Notes under the pieces: model-generated
The model's input: only the letters and a program-made list of their open reading frames with translations
Database searches by the model: none
Told to the model about the DNA's origin: nothing
Shown here: one piece after another, positions 9,122 to 19,300 of the stretch
How the letters are laid out: every line of letters starts with the position of its first letter
Position numbering within the stretch: position 1 is the stretch's first letter
Made by a program: the position numbers and the translations under genes
NCBI RefSeq assembly: GCF_000313755.1
Contig: NZ_AMZB01000099.1
Span: 1-64,000, forward strand
DNA from: Pseudomonas nitroreducens TX1
GTDB taxonomy: Bacteria > Pseudomonadota > Gammaproteobacteria > Pseudomonadales > Pseudomonadaceae
Length of the DNA stretch: 64,000 bases
Direction of reading: 5' to 3'

Positions 9122-9199
9122 GGCCCCTCCCTTAGTGTCGTTGTCGAAAAGTGACTCCGACATGGCGGTTGGCAACCGTCAGAGGGGCCCGGCGTCACT
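9122..9199 (-). promoter_or_regulatory. Leader with alternative stems, one covering the terC ribosome binding site
   Basis: In the mRNA, GGCCCCTC (9189-9182) is complementary to GAGGGGCC (9129-9122), which includes the ribosome binding site of the TerC-family gene. A second stem, AGTGAC (9199-9194) with GTCACT (9155-9150), crosses the first, so the two would be mutually exclusive or form a pseudoknot. A small CGGTTGCCAACCG hairpin (9179-9167) lies between them. Homologues elsewhere are controlled by yybP-ykoY Mn2+ riboswitches, but I do not find that motif here. Confidence 0.5.
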
Positions 9200-9320
9200 G
9201 GCGGGAAAATAACAGAGCCGATGTCTCAGGCAAGCAATGGAACGTAACAAGTTCCTACATCAATTCGGAATGAGGAATCAGCGCCTGATGACAGTCTAGA
9301 CGCTGACTGGAAAGTATCGG

Positions 9321-10703
9321 TCAGTAAACCCAGACCTCGACACGACGGTTCTTCACCCGGCCATCGTTGTCATTGTTGGCCGCCACCGGCAGTGCGTCGC
9401 CCATGCCGCTGATCTCCCGGAACATGACGCCTTCCTTCGCCAGCTCACGGCGAACGGCCATGGCGCGTAGCTTGGACAGCAGCTCGGCGCGTGCGGGGTC
9501 CTGTTTCGGATCGCCGAAGCCCACCAGCACGGCCTGCTTGTTCATCTTGCCGTTCTGCTGCAGGTACGCCAGCAGGCGGTCGATATCGCGCTGGGCCTTG
9601 TTGTCCAGGGTGGCGCTGCCTTCGCGAAAGCGGAAGTTCACCGACAGCCGCTCGGCGTCACGGGCCAACGCCTGGTAGTTCTCCGGCATGCTGGCGCGTG
9701 GGGCCATCTTCACCGCCTGCACGCGCTGGCCGACGAAGCCACTGGCGCTGACCAGGGCCTGGCCCTTGTCACCCTGGGCAAACTGCAGCAGAGCACGGGC
9801 CCAGCGGTTCGGCTCCTCGGGCTTCATGTAGAGGAACAGGCGGCGCGACAGCGGATAGTCCTCGGTGGCGATCAGCGTGGGCGATGGTGGCATGGCCTGG
9901 GAGTCGCCGTCGGCGATGCGCAGCGCCTTGGCCTGCTGGATCGACGACAGGCCGACGAAGCCGATGCCTTGCGGGTCCTTGCTCACTTCGGCCGACAGCA
10001 GGTCGCTGGATTCGAAACGCTGGACTCCGCTCGCCAGTGCCTTGCCGTGACTCGCAAGGACAAGCTCCTTGAAGGTATCGAAGGTGCCCGAGTTGTCGTC
10101 GCGGGAATACAGGCGGATGGCACCGCCGCGCCCGCCGATTTCCTCCCAGGTCTTCACCTCCCCGGCGAAGATTTTCGCCAGCGTATCGGTGGTCAGTTCG
10201 TCCAGTGGGTTGGCCGCATTGACGATGATTGCCAGGCCGTCGATGCCGATGACCTGTTCGGCCTTGGCGCTGCGCAGGTTGCCTGACGCCGACAGGCCCG
10301 CGACTTCGGCGTCCTTGATTGGCCGCGAGGCGGTGGCCAGCTCGGCAGTGTTGTCCTTCAGGGCGACGAAACCGGTGCTGGAGCCGTGGGCTGCCAGGTC
10401 GACGATGGCCTCCTTGCCGTCGGCAGTGCGACCGATGATGCGCTGTTCGTTCTCTGCCTTGCCCGGCCTGGCGCTGACGTCGCTGTAGCCCTCGCTGACC
10501 AGCAGTCCCTTCACCAGTTCAGGCAGCAGGTGCGCACCGATGGTGTTGGAGCCCTGAATACGCAATACCGGTTCACCACCCTGTGATGAGGGCAGGGCGG
10601 CGAATGCCGACCATGGGAACGCATAGCAGATGAAGGCGATGGTGAGCCAGGCGATGGTGACGGGCCAGGGTTGGGCATCGCTGGGGCTCGACGTGTACTG
10701 CAT
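9321..10703 (-). CDS. PstS-like substrate-binding / OmpA-domain fusion protein
   Basis: A 460-residue exported protein. A signal peptide runs to about residue 36 (ending SAFA), followed by a phosphate-binding-protein-like domain at about 45-320 (IQGSNTIGAHLLPEL, SRDDNSGTFDTFKEL). An OmpA-like peptidoglycan-binding domain covers about 350-460 (NFRFREGSATLDNKAQRDID, then KNRRVEVWVY at the end). The fusion suggests a periplasmic oxyanion binder tethered to the cell wall. No pst transporter genes are nearby, so it may be a sensor or scavenger rather than a transporter partner. It is transcribed alone, divergent from the coiled-coil locus. Whether it binds phosphate is not shown. Confidence 0.85.
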   Translation of the reverse strand: MQYTSSPSDAQPWPVTIAWLTIAFICYAFPWSAFAALPSSQGGEPVLRIQGSNTIGAHLLPELVKGLLVSEGYSDVSARPGKAENEQRIIGRTADGKEAIVDLAAHGSSTGFVALKDNTAELATASRPIKDAEVAGLSASGNLRSAKAEQVIGIDGLAIIVNAANPLDELTTDTLAKIFAGEVKTWEEIGGRGGAIRLYSRDDNSGTFDTFKELVLASHGKALASGVQRFESSDLLSAEVSKDPQGIGFVGLSSIQQAKALRIADGDSQAMPPSPTLIATEDYPLSRRLFLYMKPEEPNRWARALLQFAQGDKGQALVSASGFVGQRVQAVKMAPRASMPENYQALARDAERLSVNFRFREGSATLDNKAQRDIDRLLAYLQQNGKMNKQAVLVGFGDPKQDPARAELLSKLRAMAVRRELAKEGVMFREISGMGDALPVAANNDNDGRVKNRRVEVWVY

Positions 10704-10900
10704 GGGTCAACTTCCATTTGAGGCATCGTTGGCGCGGCAGATTAAGTCGGAATCATTGCATCGATGTGACGCCTCGCGGCAGCGCAGTGCGCTGTGTCCC
10801 CGCTTCAGACATGGCTGGTGGATTGCAGGAGAATTCCGATTTCGCTGCCCTTGGGCCAGGGCTATACCGGACGCTCGAATTGCCTGCGCCGGAGAAGGAA

Positions 10901-11143
10901 ATGGACGAGATTCTCGATTTTGCCTCGGTCCTCATGAAGCTTGTGGTCATCCTGCTGGTTGCGCTGATGGCGGGCTCCCTCGTCATGGCGCCGGAACGGG
11001 CAGCTGCGTCGGCGCCTTCGATGCTCATGCTGGTGGTCCCGTTGTTCGTTCTGGTGACGCTGCTGGATTGCGCCGGTGTGGTGCGGCGTTTCTCCGTGGC
11101 TCGCGCGGCCAGGAGGAACCCGGCCCGTTCGAGCCACGACTGA
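10901..11143 (+). CDS. Small two-helix membrane protein (80 aa)
   Basis: An 80-residue protein starting MDEILDFASVL with GGAGAAGG just upstream. Two hydrophobic segments span roughly residues 10-29 and 41-57, and the C-terminus is basic (RRFSVARAARRNPAR), giving a likely hairpin in the inner membrane. It lies between the divergent PstS-OmpA gene and the first coiled-coil gene, 142 bp before the latter, and could be the first gene of that locus. No family is recognised. The open frame continues upstream, but the ribosome binding site favours this start. Confidence 0.5.
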   Translation: MDEILDFASVLMKLVVILLVALMAGSLVMAPERAAASAPSMLMLVVPLFVLVTLLDCAGVVRRFSVARAARRNPARSSHD

Positions 11144-11285
11144 ACCACCCCGGTAGCAGGCGGAAGCAACTGGGCACTGATGATTGATGGGAAAAACCTC
11201 CTGGCGCATCAGGAAAGCCTGATAACGCCGGAATGCCGGCCAAGCGAAACTTGCGCCGTTTCAACGTCCCCGTCGGAAAGTGATC

Positions 11286-13493
<2,208 letters not shown>

Positions 13494-13727
13494 CCGGAAC
13501 GGCTGGCGCGTCGCTCGACGCGCGGGTCGAAGAACACCTGCCGCAGAAGGGCGCTGGCGCAACGGGCGCTGCCGAGACATGGACTTCCGGCTTCGTCGGT
13601 TGCGCCGGCGGCGTATTCCGCTGGGGCAACCACACAATGAACTTTCTGCGGGAACGACGGCTGTCGTGGATGCACTCAATATGCCATGTCGCACCCGGCC
13701 CGCGGGGCCTTAGCTGCAAGGAGGAAC

Positions 13728-14351
13728 ATGGCCCGCATAGTATTCATCGAACCATCACGGCGGGACTTCGTCACGATTCGCCGGTTTCTGCTGGACCACG
13801 GCCATCAGTGCGACGTGCATTTCAAATATGCCCGCCAGGCTTTGAACAGCCTGGACGCCAGCAACTGCGACCTGCTGGTGGTGACGCTCGAGTTGCCGGA
13901 CATTCACGGTATGGAGCTGGTCACCATGCTCCGCCGCGATGGCCGTCTCAAGCCCTCTACGCCGGTGCTGGTCTGCTCGAGCCTGGGATCGCCCATGAAT
14001 ATTCAACGAGCCATTCGCATCGGCGTGTCGGGCTTCCTGTTGACGGATGACCGGCCAACTCTGCTCGGCAGGGCGGTCGATGCGGTGCTCGCCGGGGGCA
14101 AGGTATTTCCCGAGCATGCGCGACTTCCCCTCAACGACGACAGGCGGCTGGAGTCGGCGCTGTCCTTGCCGACTCATCTGGTCGCCGTCCTGCACGGTCT
14201 GCACCATGGACGTTCGGTCGCTTCGTTGGCGGAGGCCCTCGCGCTGTCAGGGGCGAGCATCGGCCAGCACAAGCGGCAGCTCATGCGAAAACTGTCGGCA
14301 ACCAGCCTGGAGGAGCTGTTCAGTATCAGCCAGGAAATCGGGCTGCTCTGA
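13728..14351 (+). CDS. LuxR-type regulator with degenerate receiver domain
   Basis: A 207-residue protein with AAGGAGG before the ATG. Residues 1-125 have the receiver fold pattern, but the key positions are changed: E8-P9 replace the acidic pair, T53 stands where the phosphorylated Asp should be (LVVTLELPDIHG), and T106 replaces the conserved Lys (GFLLTDD). Residues about 148-205 form a LuxR/NarL-type helix-turn-helix (LAEALALSGASIGQHKRQL). It is therefore probably a phosphorylation-independent DNA-binding regulator. It lies between two homologous coiled-coil genes on the same strand, with no histidine kinase nearby. Its natural targets are likely these neighbours; a 29-bp palindrome sits downstream at 14485. 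Confidence 0.82.
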   Translation: MARIVFIEPSRRDFVTIRRFLLDHGHQCDVHFKYARQALNSLDASNCDLLVVTLELPDIHGMELVTMLRRDGRLKPSTPVLVCSSLGSPMNIQRAIRIGVSGFLLTDDRPTLLGRAVDAVLAGGKVFPEHARLPLNDDRRLESALSLPTHLVAVLHGLHHGRSVASLAEALALSGASIGQHKRQLMRKLSATSLEELFSISQEIGLL

Positions 14352-14484
14352 GCACCGACTTGTTCAACTGGCTTCGCTGCGTCCTGCGGGCAGCCGGCGC
14401 TGCCGAAAGAGGCCGATGAAGTCGGTTGGTATTGCGTGGTTTTCCTTCGTCGATGCAGGAATTTACTGACATTCACCATGGTTC

Positions 14485-14513
14485 CAGGTTGTAAGAATTC
14501 TTCTTGCAACCTG
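14485..14513. promoter_or_regulatory. 29-bp imperfect palindrome, operator or hairpin
   Basis: Arms CAGGTTGTAAGAAT and TCTTCTTGCAACCTG match at 12 of 14 positions, with one of the two mismatches a G-U pair in RNA. It lies in the 325-bp gap between the pseudo-receiver regulator and the second coiled-coil gene. No T-run follows, so an operator for the LuxR-type protein is as likely as a terminator. Nothing else stands out in 14352-14676. Confidence 0.5.
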
Positions 14514-14676
14514 TCCTGCACTTTCTACCAGGGAGAGCAGGGCATCCCATCGGATTCCCGTCGGCCTGATTGCCCTTGTAGTCGAAGCGGCGTCACCACC
14601 GACTCCGGCCTCGTTCGATGCCTTTGAGCTGCGCGCAGGGGACGGTGGGCTGACCACCCTCAGGGTAGGACGTTTC

Positions 14677-15843
14677 ATGACTTCAGATACGAATCGGTTC
14701 GAAGAACACCGGGAGGAGGGCTCGTCGGCCCAGACCTCCGATCAGGCAACCGCACGGCTTTCCTCTGCCACCGATGAACACCTGTCCGGCCTCCCGGCGG
14801 ACCCGTCCGTGTCCGCCAAGGGCATCGCCCGCCCCGCCCTGTCGGCCGGTTACCTATCGATCCAGGGCGGTGTGGTTTCGCCTGCCGGGCGGCCGGCGGA
14901 TACGCATGCCGTCGAGGCTTTCGAAGACCTCGAGCGCGATCTCGCCGAACTTGCTTCGGCCTGTTCCGGCCTGGGCGCCAAGGAGCCCGGATGCGCCGAG
15001 TCCAGCGAGTCGCTGGCGAGGCCCGACGCGGAAACGGCCGCCATCCTGCTCGATTCGCTGCGGCTGCCGGAGCAGGAGCAGGCGCAGGAACGCGAGTCCA
15101 CCACGGCTGAGGCGGCAATGGTTTCGCCGGACCTCGAGCCGACTATTCATTTTTCCCACGAGGAACGCTCTGCCATGAACGCTCAAGTACAACCTGCCAC
15201 CACCGATGCCGCCAGCACCCGGGCGTCCGCCGAGTCCGCTGTCACCGTGCGGCCGTCCTCGGCCATGGAGACCGAGGGTGTCCTGCACGACGTACAGTCC
15301 ACCCTCGACTCGCTGGCCGGTATGGCCCATGGCTTGTCGCAGCAGAAACTGGAGATTGTGAAGATGCGCGAGGCGCTCGAGGAGCGCCGCCTGGCGACGC
15401 TGGAGCGTGAGCGTCAACTGGCCGAGCGGGAAGAGCGCCTGAGCCAGCAGGAGCAACGCCTGCAGGAAGAAAAACAGGGTATCGAACGCATCGCCGAGCA
15501 TAATGCCGCCGTGCTGGCGGAGCGTAGCAGTGCGTTGCAGGCCCTGGCGGAAACCGTCGACAGCCGTGACCGCGCAACCACCAAGCGTGCCGAGATCCTG
15601 AGCCAGGAACAGCAGAGCATCGACCGCCAGCAGACTCAGCTGCGTGCGCGGGGCCAGGAACTCGACGAACGCGAGGCCGGCCTGCAACGCCAGAGCTCGG
15701 AACTGGCCGAGCGCTTCAAGCAACTGCTCGATGCGAAGGAGCGCTTCGGCGCCATCGTAAAGGGCTTCAACGAGACCGTGCGTTTCAACACGACCTACAG
15801 CGCCATCAGCAAAACGGTCGGAAGCGGTGCGGAAGAAGCCTGA
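14677..15843 (+). CDS. Coiled-coil protein, paralogue of the 11286 product
   Basis: A 388-residue protein. Residues 1-200 are polar, acidic and probably disordered. Residues about 201-385 form a coiled coil that aligns without gaps to the C-terminus of the 11286 product. The two share DVQSTL.SLAGMA, LAERS.AL, TKRAE, ELDERE and FNETV.FN, about half identical by eye. A short helical motif (VEAFEDLERDLAELASAC, near 87-104) also resembles one before the coiled coil of the paralogue (MIADLEDALAVLAAV). The start at 14677 has a GTAGGAC site; an internal ATG at 15175 preceded by GAGGA could give a 222-residue form. A terminator follows. Function is unknown. Confidence 0.78.
   Translation: MTSDTNRFEEHREEGSSAQTSDQATARLSSATDEHLSGLPADPSVSAKGIARPALSAGYLSIQGGVVSPAGRPADTHAVEAFEDLERDLAELASACSGLGAKEPGCAESSESLARPDAETAAILLDSLRLPEQEQAQERESTTAEAAMVSPDLEPTIHFSHEERSAMNAQVQPATTDAASTRASAESAVTVRPSSAMETEGVLHDVQSTLDSLAGMAHGLSQQKLEIVKMREALEERRLATLERERQLAEREERLSQQEQRLQEEKQGIERIAEHNAAVLAERSSALQALAETVDSRDRATTKRAEILSQEQQSIDRQQTQLRARGQELDEREAGLQRQSSELAERFKQLLDAKERFGAIVKGFNETVRFNTTYSAISKTVGSGAEEA
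15160..15177 (+). promoter_or_regulatory. Internal ribosome binding site and in-frame ATG
   Basis: GAGGA at 15160-15164 precedes an in-frame ATG at 15175, giving a 222-residue coiled-coil-only product almost equal in length to the one possible from 12819 in the paralogue. Confidence 0.45.
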
Positions 15844-15863
15844 GCTGTTACCGAGAAGAGAAG

Positions 15864-15887
15864 AAGCCCGGCATAGACCGGGCTTTT
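15864..15887. terminator. Bidirectional terminator between convergent genes
   Basis: Stem AAGCCCGG / CCGGGCTT with T-rich and A-rich flanks, 20 bases after the coiled-coil stop and 14 bases from the end of xthA on the other strand. It can serve both genes. Confidence 0.85.
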
Positions 15888-15900
15888 TCGTGCAGGGCGA

Positions 15901-16713
15901 TTACTTCAGTTGCAGCCAGATCGGTGCGTGGTCCGAGGGCTTTTCCATGCCGCGAATATCGTAATCCACGCCAGTATCGGCGATGCGGTCGCGCAGGGCC
16001 TCGGAGGCGAGGATGACATCGATGCGCAGGCCGCGCTTGGGCGAGTCCTCGAAGCCGCGGCTGCGGTAATCGAACCAGCTGAAGCGGTCGTCAACGCTCG
16101 GGTTCTGCAGGCGGAAAGTGTCCAAAAGGCCCCAGCCTTTCAGGCGCGCCAGCCATTCGCGCTCTTCCGGCAGGAAGCTGCATTTGCCGGATTTCAGCCA
16201 GCGCTTGCGGTTCTCTTCGCCGATACCGATATCGCTGTCTTCGGGGGAGATGTTGATGTCGCCCATCACCACCAACTGCTGGTCGGGTTGGAAGCGGGTT
16301 TCCAGCAGGTCCTGCAGGTCGGAGTAGAAGCGCTGCTTGGCGGGGAATTTCACCGGATGGTCACGGCTTTCGCCCTGCGGGAAATAGCCGTTCATCACGG
16401 TGATCAGCTCGCCATTGGCGTCCTTGAAGGTGCCCCAGATGAAGCGGCGCTGGGAATCCTCGCCATCGTTGGGAAAGCCGCGCTGCAGTTCCAGCGGCTC
16501 CTGGCGGGAGAGCAGGGCGACGCCGTAGTGGCCCTTCTGCCCGTGGTAATGCACGTGGTAACCGAGGGCTTCGATGTCTTCGCGAGGGAACTGCTCATCG
16601 GCGACCTTGGTTTCCTGCAGGCCGATCACGTCCGGCTGGTGGCGCTCGATGATCGCCTGGAGCTGGTGCGGTCGTGCGCGCAATCCGTTGATATTGAAGG
16701 AGACGATTTTCAT
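15901..16713 (-). CDS. xthA: Exodeoxyribonuclease III
   Basis: A 270-residue DNA repair nuclease with AP-endonuclease and 3'-5' exonuclease activity. The start [14 protein letters not shown] carries the first metal-site Asn. [13 protein letters not shown] near residue 37 holds the metal-binding Glu, [13 protein letters not shown] near 151-163 the catalytic Asp/Asn pair, and [14 protein letters not shown] at the C-terminus the catalytic Asp-His. All key residues are present and the length is normal. The start eight codons downstream of the longest frame matches the family N-terminus. It is monocistronic, convergent with the coiled-coil gene. Confidence 0.95.
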   Translation of the reverse strand: MKIVSFNINGLRARPHQLQAIIERHQPDVIGLQETKVADEQFPREDIEALGYHVHYHGQKGHYGVALLSRQEPLELQRGFPNDGEDSQRRFIWGTFKDANGELITVMNGYFPQGESRDHPVKFPAKQRFYSDLQDLLETRFQPDQQLVVMGDINISPEDSDIGIGEENRKRWLKSGKCSFLPEEREWLARLKGWGLLDTFRLQNPSVDDRFSWFDYRSRGFEDSPKRGLRIDVILASEALRDRIADTGVDYDIRGMEKPSDHAPIWLQLK

Positions 16714-16844
16714 CCTAAGGCGCCCTGGCAAAAGCACGATGCTAGCCCATGCTGGCCAATCCTGGCGACCCCGGCGAGGCGCTGCTAGGGTTTCCTGGCT
16801 GGGTCGCTAACCCCTGGGAACACACAACAAGAAGAGGCGTCCGC

Positions 16845-17492
16845 ATGCCTGATACCCTCGCCGAAGTCCGACTGCTCGACGGCAATTACTGCCGTGAAGT
16901 CCGTTCGTTGCTTTATCACGCTTATCGTCATGAACCCACCTTCGCCTATTTGTTCGAATCCGACCGCGCGGGTTTTGACCAGCGCGTGCGGGCGACCGTC
17001 CGTGAGCTGGTCAACCAGCATTTCCTCGAAGAGCTGCCGGCCCTGGGCCTGCTGATCGAGGATCGCCTGGTGGGCGTGGCGCTGGTGGTGCCACCGCAAC
17101 GTCGTCTGGACGTCACCGAAAGCTGGTTCTGGCGCATGCGCATGCTGCTCACCACTGGCCTGGGCTGTACCCGCCGCTACCTGGACTATCACGCCGCTGT
17201 GATCGGCTGCCTGCCGCCAGGGCCTTATCACATTCTGCCGTTGATCGGGGTGCACCCGGAATTCCAGGGCAAGCGCCTGGGTGAGCAATTGCTCGATGCG
17301 CTGCACGCCTGGTGTGCAGAGGATGGAGGCTCGCAGGGGCTGGTGCTGGATACCGGCAACGCGCGCTACCTGGAGTTCTACCGGCGCCACGGATACGAGG
17401 AACTGGGGGAGGTGGCGCTCGGGCCGATCCGCGAGCATGTTCTCTTCCACCCCGTCCATGCACGTGAGGCGGTACAAGTGTCTGCGGGATAG
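16845..17492 (+). CDS. GNAT-family N-acetyltransferase
   Basis: A 215-residue acetyltransferase. The acetyl-CoA binding motif A is IGVHPEFQGKRLGEQLLDAL near residues 133-152, followed by a conserved FYRRHGYEE near 181-190. AGAAGAGG precedes the ATG. It stands between xthA (divergent) and tamA (downstream, 80 bp). The substrate cannot be deduced; small-molecule or antibiotic-like amines and protein N-termini are all possible in this family. The same gene order is found in P. aeruginosa between xthA and the tam genes (from memory). Confidence 0.85.
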   Translation: MPDTLAEVRLLDGNYCREVRSLLYHAYRHEPTFAYLFESDRAGFDQRVRATVRELVNQHFLEELPALGLLIEDRLVGVALVVPPQRRLDVTESWFWRMRMLLTTGLGCTRRYLDYHAAVIGCLPPGPYHILPLIGVHPEFQGKRLGEQLLDALHAWCAEDGGSQGLVLDTGNARYLEFYRRHGYEELGEVALGPIREHVLFHPVHAREAVQVSAG

Positions 17493-17572
17493 GCTGCGCT
17501 TTGAATCCTCAGACGCTTCCTACAGCCTGAAGAAAGGCAGCACGGGGAAAACCCGTGCTAGCATTTCGCGCC

Positions 17573-19300
17573 ATGAGAGTTGTCCAAGGATTGCTTGGGC
17601 TGCTGCTGGTAATGGCCTTCTGCTTGCAGACGGTCCTGGCGGCGGAAGCCCATCTCGACGTTCGTATCACCCCCGCCAACGCTGCGCTCAAGGCCAATAT
17701 CGAGGCCTATGTGGGCAGCCTTGGCGAGCGTGATCAGGCGGCCCTGCAAAGATTCCGGCGCAATGCCGTGGAGCAGGCGCAAAAGGCCGCCCAGGCGTTG
17801 GGCTACTACCAGGCGCGCATCCGCGGTCGGGTGATGGATGACAAGGTGCCGACCCTGCGGATCCATGTCCGGCCCGGCGAGCCCATTCACCTGCGCAATG
17901 TCACCGTGCGGGTCGAGGGGCCGGCGGCCAGTCTCAAGAGCTTCCGGGTGCCCGGCGGCGACTCGCTGAAGCCTGGCGCGCAACTCAACCACGGCGCCTA
18001 CGAAGATGCCAAGCGGCTGATCCAGAATCAGGCCTCGCGCTTCGGCTTTTTCCGTGGGCAGTTCACCCGGCAACAGTTGCGCATCGACCCCGAGGCCGGT
18101 GTGGCGGACATCGATCTGGTTTACGCCAGCGGCCCGCGCTACCGGCTGGGCAAGGTGGATTTCGCCGGCGATTTCCCCTTCGACGAGGACCTGCTGCAGC
18201 GCATGGTGCCGTTCAAGGCGGGTACCGACTACGACTCCGAACAGATCGCCGACCTCAACCAGGCGCTGCAGTCCAGTGGCTATTTCGATGGCGTGCGGGT
18301 CGATGCCGCGCCGACCAATGCCGATGGCGAAGTGGTTCCGGTGCACGTCCATCTGGAGGCGCGCAAACCGCGCACCATGGGGCTGGGCCTGGGCTTCTCG
18401 ACCGACGTCGGACCGCGTGCGCGGGCGACCTGGACCCGCCACTGGGTCAACCCGCAGGGCCACAGTCTGGGCTTCGAAGCGGAAGTCTCGGCTCCCCGGC
18501 AGAACGTCGGCGCCTGGTACGAGATTCCGCTGGACCCGCCGCTCACCGACAAGCTGCGCTTCACCAGTGGTTACCAGTACGAAGACCTGGTGGACACCCA
18601 GAGCAAGCTGCTGACCCTCGGCAGCGAGTGGCACCACAAACTCGATAGCGGCTGGCAGCGGGTCGTCTCGCTGAACTGGCAGCGCGAGGAATACAAACTG
18701 GGCGACGACGACGGTACCAGCAGCTTCCTGATGCCGGGTATCGGCTACTCGATCCTCGAGGCCGACAACAAGATCGATCCCGGCAAGGGCTATCGCCTGC
18801 AATTCGAGGTGAAAGGCGCCAAGCAAGGGCTGCTGGCGGATGCCGACGTCGCCCATATCAACGCCATGGCCAAGGGCGTGACCAGCTTCTGGGGAGGGCA
18901 ACGTTTGCTCGGTCGCATCCAGGTGGGTGGCATCGCCACCAACGACTACAGTGCGATCCCGCCGTCGCTGCGCTTCTTCGCCGGCGGTGACCAGAGCGTG
19001 CGCGGCTACGACTATCAGACGCTGTCGCCGAAGAACTCCGACGGCGACCGCATCGGTGGCCGCTACATGGTCGCCGGCAGCGTCGAATACCAATACCCCA
19101 TCGCCGAGCGCTGGCGCGTTGCGGCCTTCGTTGACCAGGGCAATTCGTTCGACTCGCTGGACTTCCCCTCGATCAAGACCGGCGTCGGCATCGGCATCCG
19201 TTGGATTTCACCGGTCGGCCCGCTGCGCCTGGACCTCGCCGATGGCCTGGACGAAGACGGTGGCATCCGCCTGCACTTCTCCATGGGGCCTGAACTATGA
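17573..19300 (+). CDS. tamA: TamA, outer-membrane translocation and assembly protein
   Basis: A 575-residue Omp85/BamA-family protein. The signal peptide covers residues 1-23 (ending TVLA, mature AEAHLDVRI). POTRA domains span about 30-260, and a C-terminal 16-strand barrel runs from about 265 to 575, with the conserved FFAGGDQSVRGYDYQTLSP segment near 465-483. The end is RLDLADGLD...FSMGPEL. The start at 17573 is supported by the signal peptide, although the ribosome binding site is weak. The stop overlaps the tamB start by four bases, showing coupling. TamA works with TamB in outer-membrane protein insertion and lipid transport. Confidence 0.9.
   Translation: MRVVQGLLGLLLVMAFCLQTVLAAEAHLDVRITPANAALKANIEAYVGSLGERDQAALQRFRRNAVEQAQKAAQALGYYQARIRGRVMDDKVPTLRIHVRPGEPIHLRNVTVRVEGPAASLKSFRVPGGDSLKPGAQLNHGAYEDAKRLIQNQASRFGFFRGQFTRQQLRIDPEAGVADIDLVYASGPRYRLGKVDFAGDFPFDEDLLQRMVPFKAGTDYDSEQIADLNQALQSSGYFDGVRVDAAPTNADGEVVPVHVHLEARKPRTMGLGLGFSTDVGPRARATWTRHWVNPQGHSLGFEAEVSAPRQNVGAWYEIPLDPPLTDKLRFTSGYQYEDLVDTQSKLLTLGSEWHHKLDSGWQRVVSLNWQREEYKLGDDDGTSSFLMPGIGYSILEADNKIDPGKGYRLQFEVKGAKQGLLADADVAHINAMAKGVTSFWGGQRLLGRIQVGGIATNDYSAIPPSLRFFAGGDQSVRGYDYQTLSPKNSDGDRIGGRYMVAGSVEYQYPIAERWRVAAFVDQGNSFDSLDFPSIKTGVGIGIRWISPVGPLRLDLADGLDEDGGIRLHFSMGPEL

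Noticed and set aside
9120-9300. A yybP-ykoY Mn2+ riboswitch upstream of the TerC-family gene
   Set aside because: The conserved GGGGAGUAG block and companion loops are not found; only an unassigned stem system can be supported.
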